From assembly GCF_035668035.1 (NCBI RefSeq), contig NZ_JAYMYJ010000043.1:1-64000 (forward strand): a stretch of 64,000 nucleotides of DNA, in the 5' to 3' direction. Origin of the DNA: Thiothrix phosphatis. Lineage in GTDB: Bacteria > Pseudomonadota > Gammaproteobacteria > Thiotrichales > Thiotrichaceae. Position numbers and translations under genes: made by a program. Shown one piece after another: positions 41,870 through 49,854 of the stretch (the stretch's first letter is position 1; every line of letters starts with the position of its first letter). The notes beneath the pieces are model-generated. The model was not told where the DNA came from. It saw only the letters and a program-made list of their open reading frames with translations, and did no database searches.

Positions 41870-41898
41870 ATTCTACCTTCACCACTACCCAAAAGCAA
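41870..41898 (-). promoter_or_regulatory. Promoter of rplU-rpmA
   Basis: On the minus strand TTGCTT and TAGAAT are separated by exactly 17 bases, about 45 bases before the rplU ATG. Confidence 0.6.
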
Positions 41899-41936
41899 AC
41901 GGGAAATAAAATATTATCAGTGTTTGAGGGTATCGC

Positions 41937-41965
41937 TTGACATGGCGTAGGGGTGTTCCTAGCAT
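41937..41965 (+). promoter_or_regulatory. Promoter of ispB
   Basis: A perfect TTGACA is followed after 17 bases by TAGCAT, 28 bases before the ispB ATG. It is divergent from the rplU promoter, about 40 bases away. Confidence 0.75.
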
Positions 41966-41992
41966 TCGGGACTTTCAGCACCCTGCATTATC

Positions 41993-42961
41993 ATGGATTT
42001 CAATTCAATACGCCAATTAGCCGACGCCGACATGCAGGCCGTCAATGCGCTGATCCAGCGCCGCCTGCACTCTGAAGTTGTGCTTATCAACCAACTCAGC
42101 CACTACATCATCAGCAGTGGCGGCAAGCGCCTGCGCCCCCTGCTCGCACTGCTGGTTGCCCGCGCTTGCGGCTATCAGGGCGAAAGACACGTCGATGTCG
42201 CCGCCATTGTGGAATTTATCCATACCGCGACCTTGTTACATGATGATGTGGTGGATGAATCCAATATGCGGCGCGGCAAGGAAACCGCCAACAACGTCTG
42301 GGGCAACCAAGCTGCTGTATTAGTCGGCGATTTCCTGTATTCGCGTTCATTTGAAATGATGGTGGATGTGGGCAGCATGCGTGTCATGGAAATCCTGTCC
42401 ACCACCACCAACACCATCGCGGAAGGCGAAGTCCTTCAATTGCTCAACTGCCATGACCCTGACACCAGCGAAGAGCGCTACATGGAAGTGATCCACTCCA
42501 AAACCGCCAAGCTGTTTGAGGCCGCCTGCCAGCTAGGGGCGGTATTGGCCGGACTGGGCCAGGAAAAAGAACAAGCCATGGCGCGTTTCGGCATGCACCT
42601 TGGCACCGCTTTCCAATTGGTGGACGATGTGTTGGACTATACCGCTGACGCCGAAGAAATGGGCAAAAATGTTGGGGATGACCTCGCCGAAGGCAAACCA
42701 ACCCTTCCGCTCATCATCGCCATGCAGCGCAGCCCAGCAGAAATTGCCGCATTGTTGCGCAAATCCATTGAAGAAGGTGGACTGGAGCACATCGACGTCA
42801 TCATGCAGGCCATTGCCGACACCCAAGCGATTGATTACACTTTGGAGCTAGCGAAGGGTGAAACCGAGCAGGCGATCGCCAGCCTACAATGCCTGCCCAA
42901 CAGCGAACACCGGCAAGCGCTTGAAGCATTGGCGTGGTTCGCCACCAACCGCAGTCACTAG
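41993..42961 (+). CDS. ispB: Octaprenyl diphosphate synthase
   Basis: A 322-residue trans-polyprenyl synthase that builds the ubiquinone side chain. The first Asp-rich motif is LLHDDVVDES and the second is LVDDVLDYTAD. SSGGKRLRPLL near the N-terminus binds the substrate. Chain length is assumed from the closest familiar homologue, E. coli IspB. It is divergent from rplU, a standard arrangement. There is no strong ribosome binding site before the ATG. tRNA-Pro follows 14 bases after the stop. Confidence 0.94.
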   Translation: MDFNSIRQLADADMQAVNALIQRRLHSEVVLINQLSHYIISSGGKRLRPLLALLVARACGYQGERHVDVAAIVEFIHTATLLHDDVVDESNMRRGKETANNVWGNQAAVLVGDFLYSRSFEMMVDVGSMRVMEILSTTTNTIAEGEVLQLLNCHDPDTSEERYMEVIHSKTAKLFEAACQLGAVLAGLGQEKEQAMARFGMHLGTAFQLVDDVLDYTADAEEMGKNVGDDLAEGKPTLPLIIAMQRSPAEIAALLRKSIEEGGLEHIDVIMQAIADTQAIDYTLELAKGETEQAIASLQCLPNSEHRQALEALAWFATNRSH

Positions 42962-42974
42962 AAGCATTCACGCT

Positions 42975-43051
42975 CGGAGAGTAGCTCAACCTGGTAGAGC
43001 ACTACGTTCGGGACGTAGGGGTCGCAGGTTCGAATCCTGTCTCTCCGACCA
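42975..43051 (+). tRNA. tRNA-Pro (CGG)
   Basis: A 77-base cloverleaf. It has the acceptor CGGAGAG / CTCTCCG, a D-arm with GCTC-GAGC, and anticodon stem CTACG / CGTAG with loop TTCGGGA (anticodon CGG). It also has the T-arm GGTTCGAATCC, then A and an encoded CCA. It starts 14 bases after ispB and may be processed from the ispB transcript, since no separate promoter is obvious. Confidence 0.97.
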
Positions 43052-43087
43052 CTTTAAAATCCCGCTGATTCATCCATCTTTCACTGC

Positions 43088-44845
43088 TCAGGCCGCAGCC
43101 GCAGAAGCGACCGCAGCGTCGCCCTGACCGCAGGCATCCTCCACTACCGGCGCTGAAGCGCAACGCTCCAGCACATCAAGCAAATCCTGCACATTGAAAG
43201 GCTTGCTAAGGAAATCATCCATCCCCGCCTGCAAACATTTCTCGCGGTCGCTGCTCATGGCGTTGGCAGTCAACGCGATAATTGGGGTACGCCCGCCAGC
43301 CAACTGCTCCTGCTGGCGAATTTGCTGCGTGGCTTCCAATCCATCCATGACCGGCATTTGCACATCCATCAGGATAACGTCCGGCTTTTTACTGATCCAA
43401 CTATCCAGCGCGACGCGGCCATTTTCCGCCACCGTCACTTGGTGACCAACCTTGTTGAGCAGACGCACCGCCAGCATCCTGTTGACGGCGTTGTCCTCCG
43501 CCAACAGGATGTCAAGTGGCCGCGCCGCCTGCGCCAATACATGGCGCCTTCCCTCCGGTGGCGGGGTTTGCGCCTGGACAGTTTTCTGGAACGGCGCGCT
43601 GAAATGAAAAATGCTGCCATTGCCAGGGTCACTTTCCACCAGCAATTTCCCACCCATCATGCCAATCAGTTGGGATGAAATCGCCAGGCCCAGCCCGGTG
43701 CCGCCATAGCGGCGGCTGATGGAATTGTCCGCCTGCTGGAAAGGCTGGAAGATCGCGGCCTGCTTCTCCAATGGAATGCCAATGCCGGTATCCCGCACGG
43801 CGAACAGCAGGCAAACCTGCCCTTCCGGCGCACCGCTTTGCTGGGTAATGGAAACATTCACCTCCCCGCTTTCCGTAAACTTGATCGCATTCCCAACCAA
43901 GTTGATCATGATCTGCCGCAGACGGCCTGCATCACCATCCAGCGTATCCGGCACATTCGGCGCAACCTCCCAATGGAAGGCCAGCGACTTTTCCTGCGCC
44001 CGCACCGCCAATGGCACAAACGTGTCCCGCACCAAATCCCGCAGCCGCAAAGGCGCCACGGCAAGCGTCAACGTCCCCGCCTCAATGCGTGAGAAATCAA
44101 GGATTTCATTGATAATGTCCAACAGCGCATTGGAGGAGGAGCGGATCATGGTGAGGTACTCCCGCTGCGAAGACGAAACCTCGCTGTACAGCATCAGATC
44201 CGTCAAGCCGATCACCCCATTCATGGGGGTGCGGATTTCATGGCTGATCATCGCCAGAAAATCGCTTTTGGCCTTGCTGGCCTGTTCAGCAATTTCCTTC
44301 GCCTGCAAAGCGTCCCGGTGCGCCTGTTCAGCCGCCTCCTTGGCCTGCAACGCCTCCTTGCGGGCAATTTCCACATAGGCATGCTGCTGGCAGGCCAGGC
44401 AAGCCGTTTCCAACCGCTGCAACACGGGAACCAACGCCAGCAAATGTGAATATGGCAAAGGTGGGTTGCGTTGCAGCGCCAGCAAGCCACTGGAACCTAT
44501 CGGCAAGAAATGGAAGCAGGATTCCTGCACTTGGATGACATCCTCCAACTGCTTGACCCGCCAACCATCGGCGGCAATCGCCTGCAAACGGCCCGCCACT
44601 TCCGGCCAACGTTCAGCCAGCGGCGCATTCAACGCCGGATAGCTGTAACACGGCTCCAGTTCCCCGCACACTGCCACATCCCCGGTGTGCAGCCAGATAT
44701 AGCCGCTGCGGCAGTTCAACAATTTAAGGGCGGGCGGCAGAAACTTGCGCAACATGCCCCGCAAATCCAGGTCTTTCCCAACCAACAACGCCAACGCATA
44801 CTGGATTGAAACCAACTCAAAGGTGGAATTCATTTCGCCATTCAT
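43088..44845 (-). CDS. Cytoplasmic hybrid histidine kinase with receiver domain
   Basis: A 585-residue kinase without membrane helices. An N-terminal GAF-like region (about 1-145) leads into an Ala/Gln/Glu-rich coiled coil (150-195). Then come the phosphoacceptor (FLAMISHEIRTPMNGVIGL), an HATPase (LVGNAIKFTESG, DTGIGIP, GGTGLGLAIS) and a C-terminal receiver (ILLAEDNAVNR, ILMDVQMPVMDGLE, LTANAM, KPF). It lacks an HPt domain, so output is through an unlinked phosphotransfer protein or a direct effector. The start overlaps the FIST gene stop by 4 bases, so the FIST protein is the likely input partner. Confidence 0.92.
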   Translation of the reverse strand: MNGEMNSTFELVSIQYALALLVGKDLDLRGMLRKFLPPALKLLNCRSGYIWLHTGDVAVCGELEPCYSYPALNAPLAERWPEVAGRLQAIAADGWRVKQLEDVIQVQESCFHFLPIGSSGLLALQRNPPLPYSHLLALVPVLQRLETACLACQQHAYVEIARKEALQAKEAAEQAHRDALQAKEIAEQASKAKSDFLAMISHEIRTPMNGVIGLTDLMLYSEVSSSQREYLTMIRSSSNALLDIINEILDFSRIEAGTLTLAVAPLRLRDLVRDTFVPLAVRAQEKSLAFHWEVAPNVPDTLDGDAGRLRQIMINLVGNAIKFTESGEVNVSITQQSGAPEGQVCLLFAVRDTGIGIPLEKQAAIFQPFQQADNSISRRYGGTGLGLAISSQLIGMMGGKLLVESDPGNGSIFHFSAPFQKTVQAQTPPPEGRRHVLAQAARPLDILLAEDNAVNRMLAVRLLNKVGHQVTVAENGRVALDSWISKKPDVILMDVQMPVMDGLEATQQIRQQEQLAGGRTPIIALTANAMSSDREKCLQAGMDDFLSKPFNVQDLLDVLERCASAPVVEDACGQGDAAVASAAAA

Positions 44846-45993
44846 GCAGCCACCCCTTCTTGCTCGGCCAAAACACCCAACACAATCGTTTTATTGAAGA
44901 ATTCCAGACAAGCATTGCCTGCGTCGGCAATTTCACCCAGGGACAACACCCCCACCAGCGGGACGCCCTCCGGCAAGCGTGAGTGGATGTTGTGGATTTC
45001 CTCAGAAAAACGGCCTTGCAAGAAAAGCGTCCGGCTGATGCAGTCAAACAACAACGCCAGACTTGCAGAATGCGCCCTGGCCGTATCAAGTGCGCATTGC
45101 CGGGAAGCCTCCAACAGGTTTTCGTCCTCGCCCTTGAGGATGTAAATCATATGGTTGGCTGGCACTTCCCCCACACACACCAAACACTCGCCCACATGGA
45201 GCAACGGGTCCCGCACGACGACATCGCCTTTCAGCCTATCCAGGCCAAACGGGTAAGCTTTGGCAAGGTCAAAAAAAGCGGTCGTATTGAAACGCTTGCC
45301 ACTGTCAGCCTCCACCACCTCACGGTAGACCTCGAACGCAGGCCGGTAATCCAGCGTGACAATGGTGTTGTCATGCGCCCCCGTGACGAAAAACGGCCCG
45401 GCGAATTTGTGCCAGCCATGCCTGATGCCAACACTGACAGGCAAATCGAGCACCGTAATTTGGGCGCAATCTTTCAATAGGCCCTGATTGCTGAACAGGC
45501 AGGGCTTTTGCTCGAAACTCAAGGAACCAGCCCCACCGCCGACATATTGGCAACCATCCCCCATCACCTCATAAAGGCTTTCCAGCAGTGCGGAAATGCG
45601 CTTGCTCAAGCCATCAACCAAGGTGACCAAAGCAGAACCTTGCGGAATGTCAGCAGCCAAATCCTGGGTTTGCAGCAGGTAATCCTCATCGGGATCGGAC
45701 AGCCGCTCAACATAATGGACACTGGCCGCAACAGGCAGCCCACACACGACGCTGCCTTGTTCCAACTTCCGCTCGCCCACCACGATTTGCGGAAAGATGC
45801 CGCCAAACACCGGAACCGGCGTATTGCGCAGACGCTCATCCAATTGCAAGGGGGAAAAGGCATTGGCGTCACAGGCCAACAACAGCAGGCTTTGCGCCCC
45901 GGCATTGATGGCTGCACCGATGTGCTGGAACAAACCATCACAGCTACCCGTGTCATCGACATATATCTGGGGGGACGTGAGTGTTGTAATCAT
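44842..45993 (-). CDS. FIST domain sensory protein (FIST_N + FIST_C)
   Basis: A 383-residue protein with the two FIST domains and nothing else. FIST_N (about 20-215) contains SLLLLACDANAF, GGIFPQIVVG and YVGGGAGSLSF. FIST_C (about 225-370) contains DYRPAFEVYREVV, LHVGECLVCVGEVP and GVPLVGVLSLGEI. FIST proteins are thought to bind small ligands such as amino acids and pass the signal to kinases or cyclic-di-GMP enzymes. Here it is coupled by a 4-base overlap to a cytoplasmic hybrid kinase. Related FIST proteins (NosP) bind NO through haem, but no ligand can be read from this sequence. Confidence 0.9.
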   Translation of the reverse strand: MITTLTSPQIYVDDTGSCDGLFQHIGAAINAGAQSLLLLACDANAFSPLQLDERLRNTPVPVFGGIFPQIVVGERKLEQGSVVCGLPVAASVHYVERLSDPDEDYLLQTQDLAADIPQGSALVTLVDGLSKRISALLESLYEVMGDGCQYVGGGAGSLSFEQKPCLFSNQGLLKDCAQITVLDLPVSVGIRHGWHKFAGPFFVTGAHDNTIVTLDYRPAFEVYREVVEADSGKRFNTTAFFDLAKAYPFGLDRLKGDVVVRDPLLHVGECLVCVGEVPANHMIYILKGEDENLLEASRQCALDTARAHSASLALLFDCISRTLFLQGRFSEEIHNIHSRLPEGVPLVGVLSLGEIADAGNACLEFFNKTIVLGVLAEQEGVAA

Positions 45994-46113
45994 TTTCCAA
46001 CCGTCTTTAAATTTTTGTTATTACTAGAAAGGTTGGATTACAGTCTACGCAACAATGCTGTCTTATAAAAGTGGCAAATGACACGCGGCGCAGAAATTGT
46101 AGAACATTTCCAC

Positions 46114-46228
46114 GCCGCCAACGTATGCTTGTGCGTCAGCGCAAATCCGCCGCCAACGTATGCTTGTGCGTCAGCGCAAATCCGCCGCCAACGTATGCTT
46201 GTGCGTCAGCGCAAATCCGCCGCCAACG
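46114..46228. repeat. Three 35-bp tandem repeats plus a partial fourth
   Basis: A 35-base unit (starting gccgccaacgtatgcttgtg) occurs three times in direct head-to-tail order at 46114-46148, 46149-46183 and 46184-46218, followed by a 10-base partial copy. The copies are identical. Read on the minus strand, each unit carries the last seven codons and stop of the DUF3501 gene. The array is therefore a recent tandem duplication of that gene's 3' end. It has no spacers and is not a CRISPR array. Confidence 0.95.
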
Positions 46229-46811
46229 AATCACGGACAGCCGCCGACACCTCCACCTCATAAGCATAGTGAGGGTGCGCAACCCCCATATGCAGCGGCG
46301 AACGGTCACGCGCCGCCACCGCCATATCCGGGGTCAGCTCAAAGCGCAGGAAATGCACGGAAGAGGTTTTTTCATCCGTTTCCCGCGCCAAATCCTCATT
46401 GGCGATCGGGAAAACCTTATCGAAACCTTCCACCTGCACCCAAACCTTTTTCTCAATGCCGATCAGCTTCGACAGCTGCTGCTTGCGCTCATCCACATCC
46501 GGAAACTCCACCATGAACGTGGCTTTCCAGTTGGAGCCATCCGGAATCAACGGATTGTAGGCTTCCAACTCCTCTTCAATCCCCGCCGCCTCGAAAATCT
46601 TTTCGATGCGCAGCATTTCCTGAATCTGGTACTGCATGGTCAGGCGGTCTTCGAAATACAGGGTCGCATTCGGGCCAATATGCACCTTGCGGCTGGCCTT
46701 ATGCGCAATCACCTTCTCGCGGAACGCCTTACGCTCCACCGCATACTGCTCCAGACCCATCAAGTCTGCGCGTGTCAGTTTGTCCATTTCCTCATACTCC
46801 CGGGTTGTCAC
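46206..46811 (-). CDS. DUF3501 family protein
   Basis: A 201-residue protein of the DUF3501 family, function unknown. Conserved parts are KLTRADLMGLEQYAVER, HIGPNATLYFEDRLTMQYQIQEMLRIEKIF, PLIPDGSNWKATFMVEFPD, and the C-terminal SPLHMGVAHPHYAYEVEVS. It is last in a three-gene operon after rubrerythrin and a CCG-type Fe-S protein, and overlaps the latter by 4 bases. Its 3' end (LAADLR and stop) is duplicated in tandem downstream. The partner genes suggest a role in peroxide or redox defence (inference). Confidence 0.92.
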   Translation of the reverse strand: MTTREYEEMDKLTRADLMGLEQYAVERKAFREKVIAHKASRKVHIGPNATLYFEDRLTMQYQIQEMLRIEKIFEAAGIEEELEAYNPLIPDGSNWKATFMVEFPDVDERKQQLSKLIGIEKKVWVQVEGFDKVFPIANEDLARETDEKTSSVHFLRFELTPDMAVAARDRSPLHMGVAHPHYAYEVEVSAAVRDSLAADLR

Positions 46812-48151
46812 AACCCATAAGCAATCCGCAACATGGTCAATGGATGGGTAGGCTCCTGCGCGCCGTCACCCAGGCCATTTTCAATCTGATGCCCCGCCAT
46901 CGGGCAGTCACTGCCATAGTAATCCGGCTTGGCCTGATTGACCTTGGTGACAATAGGGCGGCAGATTTTCATTGAAATAGTGTGGAACTCGCTTTTCACC
47001 GCATACGTGCCGTCATGCCCGGAACAGCGCTCCAACAACTCCACCTTGGTGCCAGGAACCAGCTCCAGCAGTTCGCGGGTTTTATAACCGATATTCTGCA
47101 CGCGGATGTGGCAAGCCGTATGATAATTAACCTTGCCCAACGGTTTAGTGAAATTGGTGTTGAGCTTGCCTTCCTTGTGGCGCAGCATCAGGTACTCAAA
47201 CGGATCAAAGATACGCCCTTTCACCGTCTGCACATCGGCATCATCCGGGAACATCAACGGCAATTCCTGCTTGAACATCAACACACAGGACGGCACTGGC
47301 CCGACAATATCCCAACCATCATTGACAAGCTTCATCATTGCCGGAATGTTGACTTCCTTGGCGTTCGCCACCGCCTCCAAATCACCCAGCTCCAACTTGG
47401 GCATGCCGCAACACTGCTCCTTGTCCAGCAACGTGACCGGAATGCCGTTGTGCTCAAACACCTTGCGCAGGTCTTCGACGATATGCGGCTCGTTATAGTT
47501 GCCATAGCAGGTGGCGAAAAGAGCAACCTTGCCGGTCGTGCGCCCTACCGGAACCGCTTTGGCGGCATCCAGCGTCTTATGGCGGGCAACGCGGTCACGC
47601 CCCTTATCGCTATGATAGCTTGGAATCTTGGCGTCCGGATGCACGCCCAGCACTTTGTCCAATTGCGCCCGGAAGGCCGGATGCTGGTTGACTTTATTGA
47701 CCACATCCGCAACCACCGGAATCCCGGCCAGCTTGCCGACCATATCGGTGGAACTCAGCACCTTGTCGCGGAATTTGACATCGCCCTTTTTGAACTTCAC
47801 CGCCTTGGCGCGCAGCATCAGATGCGGGAAATCGATGTTCCAATCATGCGGCGGAATATACGGGCACTTTGTCATGTAACACAAATCGCAGAGATAACAG
47901 TGATCCACGATCTGCCAATAATCTTCTTTCTTGACCCCATCCACCTCCATGCTCTCGGAATTGTCAACGAGGTCAAACAGTGTGGGGAAGGAGTTACACA
48001 GGCTGACGCAACGGCGGCAACCATGGCACAGGTCGAAGACGCGCTCCATTTCCTTGAGGACGGCTTCTTCGTTGTAGAATTCGGGATTTTTCCAGTCGAG
48101 CGGATGACGGGTGGGGGCTTCGAGGCTGCCTTCGCGTTTCGGGGTTGCCAT
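46808..48151 (-). CDS. GlpC/HdrB-like iron-sulfur protein with CCG domains
   Basis: A 447-residue cytoplasmic protein. The N-terminal ferredoxin-like region has two [4Fe-4S] motifs, CHGCRRCVSLC (about 42-52) and CYLCDLCYMTKCP. Two cysteine-rich CCG-type domains follow: EQCCGMPK with PSCVLMF, and HTACHIRV, ERCSGHDG, SDCPMAGHQ. The layout is that of GlpC and heterodisulfide-reductase subunits, which pass electrons to a quinone or disulfide. No flavoprotein GlpA/GlpB or Hdr partner is nearby. The neighbours are rubrerythrin upstream and DUF3501 downstream, so it may feed electrons to rubrerythrin (inference). Confidence 0.9.
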   Translation of the reverse strand: MATPKREGSLEAPTRHPLDWKNPEFYNEEAVLKEMERVFDLCHGCRRCVSLCNSFPTLFDLVDNSESMEVDGVKKEDYWQIVDHCYLCDLCYMTKCPYIPPHDWNIDFPHLMLRAKAVKFKKGDVKFRDKVLSSTDMVGKLAGIPVVADVVNKVNQHPAFRAQLDKVLGVHPDAKIPSYHSDKGRDRVARHKTLDAAKAVPVGRTTGKVALFATCYGNYNEPHIVEDLRKVFEHNGIPVTLLDKEQCCGMPKLELGDLEAVANAKEVNIPAMMKLVNDGWDIVGPVPSCVLMFKQELPLMFPDDADVQTVKGRIFDPFEYLMLRHKEGKLNTNFTKPLGKVNYHTACHIRVQNIGYKTRELLELVPGTKVELLERCSGHDGTYAVKSEFHTISMKICRPIVTKVNQAKPDYYGSDCPMAGHQIENGLGDGAQEPTHPLTMLRIAYGL

Positions 48152-48176
48152 TTGTTATTCTCCGTAACAACAGGAC

Positions 48177-48203
48177 AAAGGGGTGAATATCATCCACCCC
48201 TTT
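48177..48203. other. Hairpin between rubrerythrin and Fe-S gene
   Basis: A perfect 9-bp stem (aaaggggtg / caccccttt) with a 9-base loop fills the gap between the two genes. The T-run lies on the plus-strand side only, so on the operon's transcript it is more likely a processing or stabilising element than a terminator. It could set a higher dose of rubrerythrin. Confidence 0.55.
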
Positions 48204-48213
48204 TTGGGAAGCA

Positions 48214-48633
48214 TCAAGCGTCCAGACTGTCCAGCGCTTTCTGGAAACGGTTGGCGTGGGAACGTTCAGCCTTGGCCAAGGTTTCAAACCAGTCGGCGAT
48301 TTCATCGAAGCCTTCATCACGCGCTTCTTTCGCCATGCCTGGATACATGTCGGTGTATTCATGGGTTTCGCCTGCGATGGCCGCACGCAGGTTATCGGAA
48401 GTGGCACCGATCGGCAGGCCAGTGGCAGGGTCACCCGCAGCTTCCAAATACTCCAAATGACCGTGGGCGTGGCCGGTTTCACCTTCGGCAGTGGAACGGA
48501 AAACAGTCGACACGTCGTTGTAGCCTTCTACATCAGCCTTGGCTGCGAAATACAGGTAACGGCGGTTTGCCTGGGATTCACCTGCAAATGCGGCTTTCAG
48601 GTTGCCCTCGGTTTTACTTCCCTTCAGTTCCAT
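48214..48633 (-). CDS. Rubrerythrin (diiron domain only)
   Basis: A 139-residue ferritin-like diiron protein that reduces peroxide. The metal ligands are in GESQANRRYLYFA, STAEGETGHAHGH, AGETHEYTDMYP and KAERSHANRF. The usual C-terminal rubredoxin domain is missing, so electrons must come from another protein, and the adjacent Fe-S protein is the obvious candidate. Gaggagtccatcc precedes the ATG. It heads the operon with the Fe-S and DUF3501 genes and is divergent from the Pro/Ala-rich gene. Confidence 0.93.
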   Translation of the reverse strand: MELKGSKTEGNLKAAFAGESQANRRYLYFAAKADVEGYNDVSTVFRSTAEGETGHAHGHLEYLEAAGDPATGLPIGATSDNLRAAIAGETHEYTDMYPGMAKEARDEGFDEIADWFETLAKAERSHANRFQKALDSLDA

Positions 48634-48778
48634 GGATGGACTCCTCGGTTGTGTGGTTGATTAAACTGATCAGTGCGTTGTACTCTAAGCAAAAGTACGA
48701 CGCCCTGCCAATCGTATATTTTGAACGTTTCATTCGATTTTAACAAATACGCTGTTTTGTTTCTAAGGAGAGGTATTA

Positions 48779-49423
48779 ATGAAAGCTGCCGCAGCCCTAT
48801 ACACGGTCGCCTCGGTTGCAGTGTTGGTTTTGATGATTATGCGCCCACCGGTGGAAGTATCCACATCGGCAGAAGCGGCTCCCGCACAATCAACCCCCAC
48901 CGCAACACCAACTAACCAGACTCCCCAAGCAAGCAGTGCAACACCTGCCGCTCCAACCGCCGATAATGCCACCCCGCCTGAAAGCGCGGCAGCAGCACCG
49001 GTTGCAGCCCCATCCGCCAATATCCCTGCGCCTGAAACCACTGCCACGACGCCAGCGCCAGCAACAGCCCCTGCGCCTGAAACCACAGCCACAGCCACAA
49101 CGCCAGCGCCAACCCCTGCACCTGAAACCGCTGCCACAACGCCAGCACCGACAACTCCAGCAGCTCCACCCACCAATGCCCCCGAGCCTGAAACCTTAGC
49201 CGCACCGCCCCCTCCAGGGCAAGCACCTGCTGCGCCAACGCCGGAACCCGCCCCAACGGAGCCAACAGCCCCCGCGCCAGCAGCCCCAGAGCCAGCATCA
49301 GCCCCGATAGCGCCAACAGCGCCTGCGCCAATTCCAGCACCACCACCGTTCCCATCAGTCAATTCTGACCAAACAACGCCCACACCCACCGGACAACCAC
49401 CCACACCGGAAGAAAAAAAATGA
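48779..49423 (+). CDS. Membrane-anchored Pro/Ala/Thr-rich low-complexity protein
   Basis: A 214-residue protein with an N-terminal membrane helix or uncleaved signal (about 4-22, AAALYTVASVAVLVLMIM) followed by about 190 residues almost wholly Pro, Ala, Thr and Glu. Imperfect repeats such as APETTATTPAP recur through the middle. The composition predicts an extended periplasmic or cell-wall-spanning linker, a TonB-like or glycoprotein-like spacer without a folded domain. Aaggagaggtatta before the ATG strongly supports translation. It is divergent from rubrerythrin. Function not recognised. The opposite strand is also open but Gly/Ala-rich and is a compositional mirror. Confidence 0.65.
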   Translation: MKAAAALYTVASVAVLVLMIMRPPVEVSTSAEAAPAQSTPTATPTNQTPQASSATPAAPTADNATPPESAAAAPVAAPSANIPAPETTATTPAPATAPAPETTATATTPAPTPAPETAATTPAPTTPAAPPTNAPEPETLAAPPPPGQAPAAPTPEPAPTEPTAPAPAAPEPASAPIAPTAPAPIPAPPPFPSVNSDQTTPTPTGQPPTPEEKK

Positions 49424-49854
49424 ACTCAGGATCATATTTCCTTCTGGGTTAAGAACATCCAATGCCATGCCTAGTCACAGATGCAGACAGGCTGTGGCGT
49501 TGAAACTTGCGCCGCCATCCGGAACGTCAGATTATCACACTGAATGATGGCGGCCATGATTACTGAATAGCCCCGCGGCTGCGTCTTCATCACGCATTGC
49601 CGGAGTATCCATATGGATTGGACAGATGCTTCCGCCCGTAAAAGAAGGGATAAGTTTGGTTGCAAAGGATGGGCAACTATACCCATGCGGGCACATTGGA
49701 CTGAGTTGGCGCTCCGAAGCGAAAAGGCAGCATATCGGCGACCCAACAACTTCAACTCAAAGGCCGAAAAACAACCGCTATTGTGTGCAGTAACAAGCCC
49801 TAAACAGACAAACATAAAAAAGGCCGAAGATACGGCCTTTTTTTTAGGAACTCA
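49424..49854. other. Gene-poor segment with weak ORFs on both strands
   Basis: No supported gene between the Pro/Ala-rich gene and the NlpC/P60 gene. Open frames of 114 codons (49815-49471, minus) and 102 codons (49613-49921, plus) overlap each other antisense. Neither has a recognisable domain or good ribosome binding site, and the plus-strand one would run into the convergent NlpC gene. Composition differs from neighbours, so it may be a decayed gene or mobile-element remnant. A terminator closes its right end. Confidence 0.4.
49815..49845. terminator. Bidirectional terminator
   Basis: A stem of ggccg / cggcc extended by A6 on the left and T8 on the right, with a 6-base loop. On the minus strand it ends the NlpC/P60 gene about 10 bases after its stop. 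Confidence 0.85.

Noticed and set aside
46114..46228. Direct repeats resembling a CRISPR array
   Set aside because: The 35-base units are contiguous with no spacers and duplicate a gene end; no cas genes are near.
46982..48460. 492-codon open frame on the plus strand
   Set aside because: It is the antisense mirror of the Fe-S protein and rubrerythrin genes, which have clear family motifs; the translation has no recognisable domain.
48763..49404. 213-codon Gly/Ala/Val-rich frame opposite the Pro/Ala/Thr-rich gene
   Set aside because: GCC/CCA-rich codons read backwards yield Gly/Val; only the plus-strand frame has a strong ribosome binding site and an N-terminal membrane helix.
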